From: Hygrophila difformis
Taxonomy: Eukaryota > Streptophyta > Magnoliopsida > Lamiales > Acanthaceae
DNA length: 64,000 nucleotides
Assembly: GCA_030278955.1 (NCBI GenBank)
Contig: JAOANR010000004.1
Location: 61,073,541 to 61,137,540, forward strand
Direction of reading: 5' to 3'
Part shown: positions 22,340 to 34,739 of the stretch, piece after piece
How positions within the stretch are numbered: the stretch's first letter is position 1
How the letters are laid out: the number at the start of each line of letters is the position of its first letter
Translations under genes and position numbers: made by a program
Notes under the pieces: generated by a model
What the model was told of the DNA's origin: nothing
What the model saw: the letters and a program-made list of their open reading frames with translations, nothing else
The model's database searches: none

Positions 22340-25300
22340 TTGTTGAATGTGCAGGTACTATACTTGTTGACAACGTGCTAAACTCGGGCACCGTGTTCAC
22401 TTATATCCTCGGATATTATATCCGAACACCAGATAGGACCTTTGATGACTTATCATCTTCCTGTGTCATTACTATCTAGTGATGTAATACGAAGTAAACG
22501 GATAGGACCCGATGCGCGTATAACTATAAAGGGTTCGAGAGTTCAGCACCGATCTCGTGGTGCTAGACTTGGCGGATTCCGATCTCATACTGGGAATGAA
22601 TTGTTGTCCAAGTACGAGGCGAGGTTGGGTTTCAGAGTACCAAGAATGTCTTTCGTCAATCAAGAAGGTGAGGAAGTGATATATTATCATAATGTTCGAG
22701 TTATATCCTCCGTGTCTTTGTGGTATTAAACAGAAAGGGGTACCCTGCGCATATCTGCTATGTGCACGAGATCACACCACCTACATCAAGACCAGCAGTA
22801 TCACCAATTCCTATCATCTCGGGATCTTCCGATGTAATTCTGATGAGATACCCAGGAGGTAGAGTTGCCATAGGTTTGGTGCCAGGCGCAACGCTGTTTG
22901 CCAAGGTTCCTTATCATATGGCTCCTACACAATCGAGGGAGTTGAAGTAGCAGCGTAAGGAATTACTTGATAAAGGATACATTCAACCAAGCGGTTCGCC
23001 TTGGGGAGCACCGGTAATCTTTGTGAGAAGAAGGATGAGAGTTGAGGATGTGCGTCGATGACCGCGGACTTAATCAGGTGACGGTCAAGAACATGTATCA
23101 AATACCAAGGGTTAATGACTAGTTTGATCAACTGAAGGGCGCTTCAACGTCTTCTAGACTGACTGAAGATTCGGATATCATTAAATTCGAACAGCGAAAA
23201 GGGGACCACGAGAAAACATCCTTCCAACCATGTTATGGTCATTTTGAAGTTACGGTGATGCCGTTCGAAATGACTAATGCACCGGCGGTTTTCATGGACT
23301 TGATGCATTATGTGTTCAGACCAAGGATGGATGTGTGTATGGTCATTTTCATGTGGAGCATAAGGAGCATCTCAGAATAATTTTGCAGGTGCTCAGAGAG
23401 CACAAATTATATGCCAAGCTTTCAAGTGTGAATTTTGGCTGGATAAGGCTGCTTTTCTTGGGCATATCATTTCGGGTTAAGGAATTTCCGTGGATCCAGC
23501 TAAGGTGGAAGTAGTGTTGGGGTTGAATCCACCAACTACTGTCTGGGAGGTACATAGTTTCCTTGGGTCGGTAGGATTCTACAAGAGGTTCATTGAGGGG
23601 TTCGTAAGTAGTGCTCGACCCCTGACTCAGTTATTGAGGAAAGATGTACCTTTTCAGTGTAGCGAGGATTGTCAAGAGGTATTTGATCTATTGAAGGAGA
23701 AGGTGACGGAAGCTTCCGTTTTGGTGCGACGAGTCTGGGGAATATGAGGTATACACTGATGCATCTCATCGAGGGCTTCAGTGTGTACTTATGCATAATG
23801 GCCGAGTGATTGCATATGCATCTAGGCAATTGAAGCCCCATGAGCTAAATTACTCAACTCACGACTTGGAGATGGCAGCGGTCGTGCATGCATTGAAGAT
23901 TTGGAGACATTATCTATATGGTGCTAAGTGTCAAATGTACTCGGACCAAAAGAATCTTAAGTGTCTTTACACTGTAGATAAGATCAGTGGGAGGCAGCGA
24001 AGGTGGTTGGAGCTCTTGCAGGATTATGACACTAGCATTAGATACATTGAGGGAAAGGCGAATCGAGTGGCTGATGCACTTAGCAGGAAGGGACACATGC
24101 TGAATGCTATTACCCTTCCATGGCATTTGAGGCAAGAATTGGAGAATGGAGAAATTGTGGCAGTCCCTTATGGTGTGAAGGCGAGATTAAGTGCTATGAT
24201 AGTGATGCCTTCACTACTTGAGGAGCTCAGATTAAGCCGAGTTGTGAGTCAAGAGATGACTAATTTGAGGGGTAAGATTCGGCAATGCGAGGTAGACGGA
24301 TTCACTATTGATAGCAGAGGTGTGATCAGTTTTTAGGATCGTTGGTGTGTGCCTTCCGAGGACCAGGCGTTGAAAATGAAATTTATGGAGGAAGCATATT
24401 GTACACCTTACTCTGTTCATCCGGGAGCAGTGAAGATGTACAAGGACTTGAGACAGAATTACTGGTGGAAGGGCATGAAGAAGGAAGTTGCTGAGTTTGT
24501 ATCTAAGTGCCCTACTTGTCAGAAGGTTAAGGCAGGAACACATGCGACCTTCAGGGTTATTGCAACCTTTGGAGGTTCCCATGTGGAAGTGGGAGTCCAT
24601 TGCTATGGATTTTATCACAGGGCTGCCTAAGACAAGGAACAAGTTAGTAGACACCATTTGAGTGATTGTAGATCGTCTGACCAAGAGCGCGGTGCTTGTT
24701 CCTATGGGATTGAATTGGAGTATGCAATAATTGACGGGTGCTTACATCCAACATATGGTTAGACGGTTTGGGGTGCCGAAGGAGATCATCTTAGACAGGG
24801 ATTTCAGATTCTTGTCTAGATTTTGGAAGGAATTGCAAGCAGCTTATGGCACTCAGAATTGAATGAGTATGGCGTGGCACCCTCAAACTGGTGGACAGAC
24901 CGAAAGGACCATCAGAACTTTGCAAGATATGTTGAGAGCTCGTGTGATAGATTTCCAAAGATATTGGGAGAAACTTCTACTTTTGGTGGAATTCTCCTAC
25001 AACAACAGTTACACGCGACTATTCGTATGGCTCCTTTCGAGGCCTTATACGGAAGGAAGCACAGAACAACCTTGTGTTGGAATGATCCTTCAGAGCGAGT
25101 GGTGATGGGTCCCGAGCTTATTGAGAAAACCACTGCAATTGTGCGAGTGATCAGAGACAGAATGAAGGAAGCTAAGGATCGTCATAAGAGTTATGCAGAT
25201 CTACCTAGAAGGGTTATTAAGTTTTCTGTTGGCGATTGGGTACTGTTGAGAGTCTCACCGGTGCAAGGTGTTAGACGATTTGGGAAGAAGAGGAGATTGA

Positions 25301-25660
25301 GTCCCAGAGTTTTAGGTCCCTTCGAGATCATCAAGAAGTTGGGAAGGTGGCCTATCATTTAGAATTACCAGCTGAGGTGGGAAATGTGCATAATGTTTCC
25401 CATGTCTCATAATTAAGGAAATATGTCTCCGAACCCGACAAGATCATCCAACCGGATGAAGTGGAGTTGGATGAGAGTTTGGAATATGATGAATATCATG
25501 TGGCGATTCTGGATACGAAAGAAAAAAAAATACTTCGCAACAAGGTGATCAAGATAGTGATAGTACTTTGGTCGAGACATGGTGTAGAAGATGCCACTGG
25601 GGAAACCGAGGACAGTATGTTGGAGTGATATCCTGAATTGGGTTTGACTCCAATTCAATG
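22340..25660 (+). pseudogene. gypsy pol remnant (protease, RT, RNase H, integrase)
   Basis: Traces in order: a protease-like segment with KYEARLGFRVPRMSFVNQEG (about 22610-22670); RT with [17 protein letters not shown] (from 22973) and, in other frames, VTVMPFEMTNAPAVFMDLM; the RT tail and RNase H with FLGSVGFYKRFIEGF and [20 protein letters not shown]; an HHCC integrase finger (HPGAVKMYKDLRQNYWW...CPTCQKVK); the integrase core (IVDRLTKSAVL, WHPQTGGQTERT); and a C-terminal LRNKVIKIVIVLWSRHGVED segment. The YxDD part of RT is lost. Many premature stops and frameshifts make it non-functional. Confidence 0.9.
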
Positions 25661-25707
25661 AGGTAGCCTACTCAACCCATATTTTAGCATTCGAGGACGA
25701 ATGATCC

Positions 25708-25721
25708 TAAGGGGGAGGGAT
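25708..25721 (+). other. polypurine tract
   Basis: TAAGGGGGAGGGAT directly before the right LTR, the expected plus-strand priming site. Confidence 0.8.
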
Positions 25722-28303
25722 TGTAACACCCCGATTTAGTTAACACATGATTAATTTAATTAATTATGGTTAATTAACCAAGGATTTATTTTATGGGTAT
25801 TTTGTAGGTAAGTTTTAACAAGTGGAAGAATAAGTGAGTTCAAACCCACAAGTGAATAAGAGCATAAGTGTTCAAGTGGGTGCAAGGTGGTCAAGACAAG
25901 TGGTCCAACACCCCAACCCATACCCACAACCGACCCACACCCCTTAAACACCCCAAATCAGCCCCCCTTACCTCATTTCACCACTCAACACTTCAAACTA
26001 GGGTTCATCCCGTTTTTGAAGAGACAAGGTGAGAAATGGAGTCCTTGAGGGAGATTGAGCAAGATTGAGCTCAAAGCAAGCTAGGGGATCACTTGTATAT
26101 GCTTTGGTAAGTAATTCCTTCACTCCATTTCCCATTTTTGAAGGATTCTTGAGGTGGTTTTGGGGCTGTCAACCATAGTGACGAATTTGGGGATTTTTGG
26201 TTCAAATGTAGATTTGAGCTTGGTGGAGCTTGTCATTTTCCTTGGGGAGCTTGTGGTGACTGATTTGAGGGCTTGGGTAAGTTTTATGTTGATTTTTGGT
26301 TGGACATTTTGATGGGTTAAGCTCAAGAACTCTTGCATGTTGAAGAACTTTGGTTCTTGGTGGATTTTTGTTAAATTTTAGCTTTGATTCTTGCATGTAG
26401 CTTGCTTTGGTGTTTGGAGAAGCTTGGGAGCTGAGGTTGAAGGCTTGGGGACTCCAAAACACAAGGCAAGAGTAGGATTTAGCTCAAAGTGGGGGAAAAT
26501 TGGAAGAAAGGGGTGAAAATCGCGGATTCTGCCCCTGTTTGGTGCTTCAGAGGCGCCGCATTGCCTTTGCGGCGCCCAAAAGTGGCCTGGAGCGCCACTT
26601 CGGCGCCCCGGACCACAGAGCCTTCAGTACAGGCGCCACATTGCCTGTGTGGCGCCTAGAAATAGGCTTAAGCGCCACTATTGGCGCCACCTGTGCACCC
26701 AAAAACTCACAAACTTGAATCGGCTCTAACTTACTCGTTTCTAATCCGATTTTCGCAAACCATATATGAATCTGACCCTACTCGGAACAAGGAATTCAAA
26801 TATGCAATTGGAATTAAGAGATAATGACTCCTTCAAAAATTTAATTATAGGAGTTTATAACCTCGGGGTGTCCCTTGCGTGCCGATTCGCTGTTTTCTTC
26901 CATTTTTCATTCCCTTTCATATTTTATCGTTTCTTACTCGTTTCTAGGCTTCGAGAAATGTTTTAAAATGGTCTAATTGTTGGTACTTGATTCATAACTA
27001 TTGGTATTGGATTGTGGAATCTACCATGCCTTAGAAATTAAGGAGATTCGAGTGACCTTGTACTTAGCTCTTGTAATAGAGTTGCGAGCCGATATGTGGG
27101 GTTTGGCTAACCCGGAATCTAAATCCTAGTCTTGGGACTTGGAAATTATCTTAGTATGCTTTCGAATCTGGGGATTGGGCATGTGAATTATGATTATGGG
27201 ATTTATACAATTTATGCTTCCGAGTCATGAGATTGGGCATGTGTTTGACATTATTATGATTGGTGACTTTATGCTTTCGAGGATACAAATCTCATGTTTA
27301 TGCTTTCGAGTTGTTAAACTGGGCATACATGAATATTTGATTATCTTGGGCATATATATTGTGTTGATTATGTGTTATGCTTTCGAGAACTTAGTTCTGG
27401 GCATGTAAGCTTTCGAGAGCGAGATGCTCTGGGCTCTACCCGCTGTCTGTGGTTCGATCCTTGGGGATGCCACTCCGTAAGTCCACTTACCCCTTTATGC
27501 ATGTAGTGTCCGCGGCGGGGGGCACTGTAGGCATCTCTTTCGACCATTAAGGAGAGGTGGATCCTTAATGGGAAGGAATGCCGGCCATGGTATTAGGATG
27601 CGCGCTAGACATACTTATGTGCTGCATTTAGGGTAGATAGACACTTAGGGTCATACCATTCATCTCATCATCCATCATTCATCATATTATTATTTTGCAG
27701 TGTATGACGTGGTTGAAGCACCGGTATGGGATGGTGTGATGTTTAATTATTTAATTATGCTATTATAAACTGTTAATTAACCTCTAAAATCTTGTTCCCT
27801 GTTTCCCAGCTTTTCCTACTCTTGCTCAGTACTTTATGTACTGACACCTTGCGTTTTGTCTTTCTTATAGATACTCCCGAGGACACAGAGCATGATCATG
27901 GAGATGGGTTTGGGGCTGAGTGATCTTATAGGATTGCATTGAATAAGTCTTGATTGAGTTGTTGTATTAGGCTCTATTTTATCTAGCTGTGACTAGCTTG
28001 TTATCCTGATCATTATCTGACTGTTTGGATTGGTTTGAGAACCGTTGTTTTGTATTCCCCTGTATACTTGAAATTTGGACAGGTTAACGTGAGTACCAAG
28101 GTGAGGTACTGTATGTGGCTTGTAGCCGAGATTTGATGATTATGTGATAGACATGTTCTGTTGCTTACTCTGTTATTCTGTGTTGGATTTTCTGATTACC
28201 AGGCTTCGTGTTATTGAACTTAAATTGATTGGCCAACAGTTTAAGGGAGATAACACGGCAGTGACGTCAGCAAAAATTGGTTTTAAATCTTTGGGGCGTT
28301 ACA
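25722..28303 (+). repeat. right LTR
   Basis: Near-identical copy of 18923-21503 with the same terminal bases, followed by GAAAC. See the left LTR for the differences. Confidence 0.95.
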
Positions 28304-28319
28304 GAAACCCTCGAACAAA

Positions 28320-28530
28320 TAAATTTACCACTCTCGCTTAGGTAGTTTACCACACAATATAGATTATTTACCACAAGCAGCCTATATGATTTACTACAAA
28401 GTGTATTTTATTTACCACAAGTAGCCTAGATGATTTAGCAAACCCTAAACCCTACATATCTTGAAAACCCTAAACCATACATTTCTTCAAAACCCTAATA
28501 CCAAACCCTAAACCCTGTTGTGTAGATGAT
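28320..28530. repeat. TTTACCAC / AAACCCTA-rich subterminal repeat
   Basis: Degenerate short repeats of TTTACCAC(A/T)... and several AAACCCTA words. This is the mirror of the GGTAAA-rich zone on the left side of the large element. Confidence 0.6.
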
Positions 28531-28537
28531 TTACCAC

Positions 28538-28819
28538 TAGTGTTGCAAATGAATGAAATTGTTTTATTTCGATTCGAGCTTCTTCTCATTCATTATTCAA
28601 AATTTTGGTATTCGAATAATATTTGATTCGATTGTATATTCCATTCAATGTTCTATGATATATGGAATAATATATAAATATATAAATTAATTTATAAAAT
28701 AATATATAAATATATAATTTAATTTTGTTAGTTTAATAGCAACATTTATTTTTAATGATTATATTTACTAAATTATTTGTTTATATTAAACCGAATACAG
28801 TAGTTCGATTGCAACCTTA
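28538..28819. mobile_element. 282-bp hAT-type MITE
   Basis: Starts TAGTGTTGCAA and ends TTGCAACCTTA, flanked by the 8-bp direct repeat TTTACCAC (28530-28537 and 28820-28827). Interior is AT-rich and non-coding. Confidence 0.8.
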
Positions 28820-29040
28820 TTTACCACTCATAGGTAGATAATTTATCAATACTGTTTATCTGATTTACCACTGATAGGTAGATGATTTACCAATACTGTG
28901 TATCTGATTTACTACTCATAGGTGGATGATTTACCAATACTGTGTATCTGATTTACCACACATAGGTAAATGACTTACCAATACTGTGTATCCAATTTAC
29001 CAATACTGTGTATAAGATTTACCACAAAGTGTAGAAAATT
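28820..29040. repeat. 44-bp minisatellite, about five copies
   Basis: Unit approximately TTTACCACTCATAGGTAGAT plus GATTTACCAATACTGTGTAT plus CTGA. The last copies are shortened to about 22 bp. Confidence 0.8.
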
Positions 29041-30335
29041 TACCACAAAAAAGAACACACTTTTTCTACACGGAGTAGCAGGAACGTCCTTCCACCAACC
29101 GTGTGGCACACTCTGTTTTTTAAAAACCAGAGGACGGTATATGGGACGGTCGTGTCTCACCTTCCAGGACCGTCCTCTATCATCTGTTTCATGCAGATCC
29201 ATGGGGACGGTTGGGAAACGCTATTGAAACCGTTCCTATTTCCGTCCCAATAACACAGACTTCACAGAAACTTAAGGACGGTGTAGGGACAGTCCATAAC
29301 GACCGTCCGTTGGCCGTTCTAGAGTGATCTGGCTCCGGATGGCTACATGGACTGCTCCCATCACCGTCCACTCACGGTCACAAACTTCTGGATTGTGTAT
29401 TTTTGCTGCGGACGGTCGTTCAAAACCGTCCTAGTACCATACTTATTGTTGTCATAACTTATTTACTTGTTCTTCACTAACCACTTTACAACGTTACAAA
29501 TTGCCATGTTACTACTCATCCCTTTATAGTTACTAGATGAGTGTTTAATCTTTTACCATAATTTCATTGTCAAACCACAACAACATACCAACATGAATCA
29601 TCGAACAGAACCATAAACCATCACATTATTACCATTCTCATTTTCATTTCCACAAATGCAAACAAAACAATATTACCATTCAATGATTTCACACTACCTA
29701 TCAAATAAATATCCCATTAATAATTATTCATAAAGTAAAATATATCACATTCTATCTCAAACCATTACATAATATCTTCACCATAGTATAGCATTCATTA
29801 CTTTGATATTCGATCATTTTTGTACCGACTAATGTAGATACACTGACTCAAACAAACAAGCAAATGAAACAAATAAATATTTCCACTTTCTCTCCTACAC
29901 AAGCAATGAAACACAATACACCGAAAAAAACCCAATAAACAATATTGTGCCACTTACTCTAATAAGCCCTAGCTTAGATTCTTCTACCTAAACTTTGTGT
30001 CCGCGCCTCCCTGCCGTCGTCCGCCGTGCTCCGCCATGCGCAGCTGTCCGCCACCCGCCTTCCACAGTGCAATCGCGGGAATAATAGGGCAGAAGACAAA
30101 ATCGCGATGAGGGAACATTGGGAGGAGTAGGGCATTTGAGATATGAGGGTGTATTTGTATTTTCCAATCCAACGGGGTATTCTTGTATTTTCCCATCTCA
30201 TAAGATTAGTCAAATTATATTTTGCTTAATTTATACTTTACCTAATACTAATATGGGTCCTTTATTGTGAGATGTTTCACAAGGGGTCCTTGACCCTAAC
30301 TTATGTTTGTAAAGGGTCTCTCCCTGTAAGAAGCC
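29041..30335. other. right subterminal part of the large element
   Basis: 29130-29430 is dense in GGACGGT/ACCGTCC words. 29440-29960 is AT-rich without a gene. 29974-30213 is open on the minus strand but resembles no known protein. Confidence 0.4.
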
Positions 30336-30345
30336 CCATATTATA

Positions 30346-31849
30346 TACTTGAACAATATTAGGCCTTGTATGTTTTGTTTGGTCCAGGTGGTTATACATT
30401 TTTGGGCCATGACTGTTAGGTTTCATGCCCATTCTTGGAAACCATCTATCTTTTCTTGTACTCTTAAATGTGTAGTATTTTTAATTCAATCATTTTAGCT
30501 TTTGCCAATTTCAATAATAGATCATCTAGTTCGAAAAAAATAATAATTATAAAAATTCATAATAAGAGCATTAATTCACATATTTATATGCACACAGTAT
30601 GAGTGGAATTGATGGAGAAGCATGTGGTTGAATTATTGAATAAGGAGAGAAGCTAGCTAGCTAGGCATAATGCCACTTGACCATTATGACTGAAATACTG
30701 AATATTGCAATTTGCAAATAGGTATGTCCCAAGTAAGTATGTCTTCATATGTGTAGATGGGATATGTGATTGAGATGTTGCGAAAATTTAAAATGTATAT
30801 CTTTGGACAACACATGTGAATTATTTTCCAACAAATTATTGATTATTGGTGTCATTCTATTAATTAAAAGTTATCGATATATCATATATAATCTCAGACG
30901 CATTATTTTGAAATGATGGGTTTTACATATATACAAGATGTTCACTTTTTTAAGCAATGAAGTAAAGAAAAATCACCAAGTCGCACAAACATTTATGCAT
31001 TTTTTTGGCAATCAATCTTCAGAAGATAACAGCAAAATGAAAAACAAGTCAGGATCGTGCTCAAAGAAACCATCATTACTTAGTTGGAAAGTTTATTATA
31101 GTACTTCCTCCGTTTTTATTTGTTTGCTACGGACCCACATCGCGCGCAGTCCAATGCACATTTTAAATCATTAATAACTCAAGTTCGGTATAAGTAAAAA
31201 TTCGATAAGTTCCATATTTAAAAACTGCATGACGAGACGAATATAACAAGATCACACTTGACTATATTTTAACTTGTATAGCTATGAGAAAAATTGAAAT
31301 CAAAGTAGTTCAATGAATAGTGACAAAACTTCCAATGTAGCTAACAATAAAAAACGGAGTGAGTATTACATAAAACAACCAAAGAATAAGAGGAAAAAAC
31401 CCGAATTTGGTTCCTCATACGATACAAAAGAAACCCATGAACAGAAAATCTATCGTCGTACTGTCAGATACTATGATTTTGTGCTTAAATTAGATTTACT
31501 TTGGTCATGAATTTTCTTTGTGACATGATCCAATTTTCCATTCTCATGGTTGCAGTCATGCCCATTAATTTCTCACATGCACAAAGACACGTTAGATATG
31601 TTCCGCCGGAACAAAGTGCGACCACAGGAAATGAGCCCTTGTTCTACTCTTTACACAATCTATTTCATTTCATTTTCACAAATAATTGTATTTGCTGTTA
31701 CAAAAGTCCAGATTTATAAAAGCTGGACGTGAGTGGCCAAAGGGCAATGGTGGAGGCTGGAGGGCCTACTAGGCTACCGTACATCCTTTAACTATATACC
31801 ATATTAATAATTTCATAAATATATATATATATAGATATTAAAAAAAACA
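30346..31849. other. intergenic DNA
   Basis: No supported gene. It contains the Stowaway-like MITE at 31104-31363 and leads into the NPH3 promoter side. Confidence 0.45.
31104..31363. mobile_element. Stowaway-like MITE
   Basis: Starts CTTCCTCCGTTTTTATTTG after TA and ends AAAACGGAGTGAG before TA, with the family phrase in inverted orientation inside. Confidence 0.65.
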
Positions 31850-31873
31850 GGGGGGGGGGGGGGGGGGGGGGGG
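31850..31873 (+). repeat. uninterrupted run of 24 G
   Basis: A pure G tract follows AAAAAAACA, about 480 bp upstream of the NPH3 start codon. Such tracts can form G-quadruplexes and are error-prone in sequencing, so the length may be approximate. Confidence 0.9.
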
Positions 31874-32356
31874 TTGAAGAAGGGGGTAAATGACAGAAAT
31901 TGGAATGAATATGAAATGATAATTCCAGACAAACTACACTTTGGAGCAAGATTCTGATGTTCCATCTTTACCAACACAATAGAGCTCATGAGTCGCTATA
32001 TATAATTATGATATGAAATCCATGGTTAAATCAAATAAAGAGACTAGCAACTTTACATGATCAAGTGTTTGACAGTGATGGTAAAGGCTAAAGATCCAAC
32101 AAACAGCTTGTTTTGCTGCCCATTACTTCACAGACTGTTGGAGCCCTCGAAATCCGTGTGCAGCCCCGACCAATTTCAGATAATTCCAAACATTTCCCAT
32201 GTGGGATTCTTCATCTTCATCTTCATCCTTCCTTTTTTAGGGTTTTTATTTTTTTTGTTGCTACCCTAATTTTCTCGATTTAGTTCACGGCTTCAGATAA
32301 TCCCTTATTCAATTTTTTGGTTTAATTTCTTGTTTTTGATTGATATCTTCTTCATC

Positions 32357-34739
32357 ATGTGGGAATCGGAATCAGTTTCGAATGGAGGGCGGGATTATGG
32401 AAATGGGGTGCTGTCCACGAGCAAGCCTGGCGTCCAAACTGAGGGCTTTGAGCAAAGAGGCAAGTCATGGTATGTTTGGGATATAAATTTGAGTTCTTCC
32501 TTGGTAGAAAAGATAATGTTTTGATTGTGAATAATGAGGATTGAACAATGTATAACTTGGTGGAATTTAGGTTTGTTGCGACGGATATACCGAGTGATCT
32601 TTTGGTTCAGATTGGAGATGTCAGTTTCCATTTGCACAAGGTAAGGTGTTCGATGAAAATCCTCAATGAAAACAACTAACTATTCCATCAGTAATACAGT
32701 ACATATTTGTGTGTGTGTTTCTGTCTAATCTTCTTACATGAATTGATTGGCAAAGTTCTTGATATATATTTACAGTATCCCCTGCTTTCTCGAAGTGGGA
32801 AGATCAACAGACTGCTATACGAATCTTCCCGTGAAGTGGAGGTAAACAAGATCGACCTGGACGACCTCCCCGGAGGGCCTGAGGCATTCGAGCTTGCGGC
32901 AAAATTCTTCTACGGAATCCCTGTCGATTTAACGGCAACCAATATCTCAGGGCTGCGCTGCGCGGCAGAGTATTTGGAAATGACGGAGGATTTAGAAGAA
33001 GGCAATTTGATATTCAAAACCGAGGCGTTTCTCAGCTATGTGGTTTTATCGTCGTGGAGGGATTCCATTGTCGTTTTAAAAAGCTGTGAAAAACTATCGC
33101 CTTTGGCAGAGAATCTTCAAATTGTGAGGAGGTGCAGCGAGTCCATCGCCTGGAAAGCGTGCGCGAATCCCAAGGGAATAAGATGGCATTACACGGGAAG
33201 AACAGGGCGATCGGTTTCCAGCCCCAAATGGAATGAGATGAAGGACTCGAGTCCAAGCAGGAACTCTCCGGTGCCCCCTGACTGGTGGTTCGAGGACGTT
33301 TCCATTCTACGGATCGATCATTTTGTGAGAGTTATCACCGCGATTAAGGTGAAGGGAATGAGGTATGAGCTGATTGGAGCTGCCATAATGCATTACGCGA
33401 CGAAATGGCTCCCTGGTGTGACGAAAGAGGGAGGAGGATCATCTGGATTAGCCTCGGTGGCGACTGGGGGTGTCGATGATGGAGGAAACAGTATTAGCAG
33501 TCTGTGCAGCAGCAGCGGCAGCAGCTGGAAAGGAGGGCTGCACATGATAGTGATGGGAACAAAAGAAGATTTTCCAACAGTTCAGGCGAAAGATCAGAGA
33601 ATGATCGTCGAGAGCCTGATAAGCATAATCCCACAACAGAAAGACAGCGTTTCGTGCAGCTTCCTTCTCCAGCTGCTGAGAATGGCAAACATGCTGAAAG
33701 TGGCTCCAGCTTTGGTCACCGAGCTTGAAAAACGTGTTGGGATGCAGCTGGAGCAGGCGGCGCTGGCAGATCTCCTCATACCGTCCTACAACAAGAGTGA
33801 GTCGCTGTACGATGTGGACCTTGTCCAGAGGCTGCTGGAGCATTTCCTGGTTCAAGAGCAGTCGGAAAGTTCAAGCCCAAGCAGGCAGTCTCTTTCGGAT
33901 GTAAAAGCATACGATGGGATTCAACGGGGGACTAATCCCAACGCCAAGATGAGAGTCGCCAGGCTCATCGACAGCTATCTCACGGAGGTGTCCCGAGACA
34001 GAAACCTGTCCATGACCAAATTCCAGGTCCTAGCTGAGGCACTGCCAGAGTATGCAAGAACCTCAGACGATGGACTGTACAGGGCGGTTGATTCATATCT
34101 CAAGGTAATCGAAACCAAACCAAACCTGTGCGTGCTCACTAGTTCATCATCACTTCTTCAGCTGCTCTTAATAAAATGCTGAATTTGCAGGCGCACCCGA
34201 CGCTGACAGAACACGAAAGGAAGAGGCTCTGCCGCGTGATGGATTGCCAGAAGCTCTCCATAGACGCGTGTATGCACGCAGCTCAAAATGAGCGCCTCCC
34301 ACTCCGCGTGGTAGTCCAGGTGCTCTTCTCCGAGCAGGTGAAAATAAGCAATGCCATCGCCAACACCACTCTCAAGGAACCGGGGGAATCACATTACCAG
34401 CCCCTGATATCCAACCGCAAGACGCTGCTGGAAGGAACACCTCAATCATTCCAAGAAGGTTGGGCCACCGCGAAGAAAGACATCAACACCCTGAAATTCG
34501 AACTGGAAACCATGAAGACCAAGTACTCTCAACTCCAAAACGAGATGGAAGCATTGCAGAGACAGCTCGATAAGGGAGCCACAGTGAAGCCTAAACAAGC
34601 ATCCGCCTGGACATCAGGGTGGAGAAAACTCGGCAGCAGGCTCACCAAGATCACCGAAATAAACGATGCTGGATCGCAGGTGGCGAATGCAGAGCAAACC
34701 AAGAAGGCTCCTAGAAGATGGAGGAATTCTATTTCTTGA
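32357..34739 (+). CDS. NPH3: NPH3, phototropin-signalling BTB/NPH3-domain protein
   Basis: NPH3 is a plasma-membrane adaptor that binds phototropin 1 and serves as substrate receptor of a CUL3 ubiquitin ligase in phototropism. I place four exons: 32357-32469, 32571-32640, 32776-34104 and 34191-34739, giving 686 residues; all junctions are GT-AG and in phase. The start MWESES and the BTB part ([32 protein letters not shown]) match Arabidopsis NPH3 (about 745 residues). The central NPH3 domain includes [20 protein letters not shown] and [22 protein letters not shown]-terminal coiled coil (about residues 590-640) is followed by the terminus RRWRNSIS, which in Arabidopsis holds the 14-3-3-binding phosphoserine. 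The protein is shorter than the Arabidopsis one mainly through fewer Gly/Asn/Ser linkers. No frame damage is seen. Confidence 0.95.

Larger units (their letters stand above)
18923..28303 (+). mobile_element. Ty3/gypsy LTR retrotransposon, coding region decayed
   Basis: Two direct LTRs of about 2.58 kb bound the element, and the 5-bp duplication GAAAC flanks it (18918-18922 and 28304-28308). A tRNA-iMet primer site follows the left LTR and a G-rich purine tract precedes the right LTR. The 4.2-kb interior holds protease, RT, RNase H and integrase traces in gypsy order, with a C-terminal segment like the chromodomain region of Tekay/Del-type chromoviruses. Stops and shifts interrupt nearly every domain, and gag is not recognisable. 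It lies inside the larger element at 14390-30335. Confidence 0.9.
14390..30335. mobile_element. candidate 16-kb Mutator-like element, host of nested insertions
   Basis: The 10-bp sequence CCATATTATA flanks the region at 14380-14389 and 30336-30345, a length typical of Mutator target duplications. Both ends carry TTAGGGTCAAGGACCC in inverted orientation (14397-14412 and about 30279-30294). The first bases differ (GGGAAAA versus GGCTTCTT), so the terminal repeat is imperfect. Subterminal parts on both sides are built from GGACGGT/ACCGTCC and GGTAAA/TTTACC words in mirrored orientation. Without the nested insertions about 5.1 kb remains and no transposase is recognisable, so it would be non-autonomous. 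An unusual CACTA-type or unclassified element is possible. Confidence 0.5.

Noticed and set aside
28820..29040. Regularly spaced repeats resembling a CRISPR array
   Set aside because: Plant nuclear DNA, degenerate units and no distinct spacers; it is a minisatellite.
32707..32775. Upstream ATG extending the main NPH3 exon
   Set aside because: It lies in an intron. Splicing from 32357 gives the conserved MWESES start and BTB segment.
33448..33855. Minus-strand open frame of 135 codons inside NPH3
   Set aside because: Antisense shadow of the NPH3 exon; no independent support.
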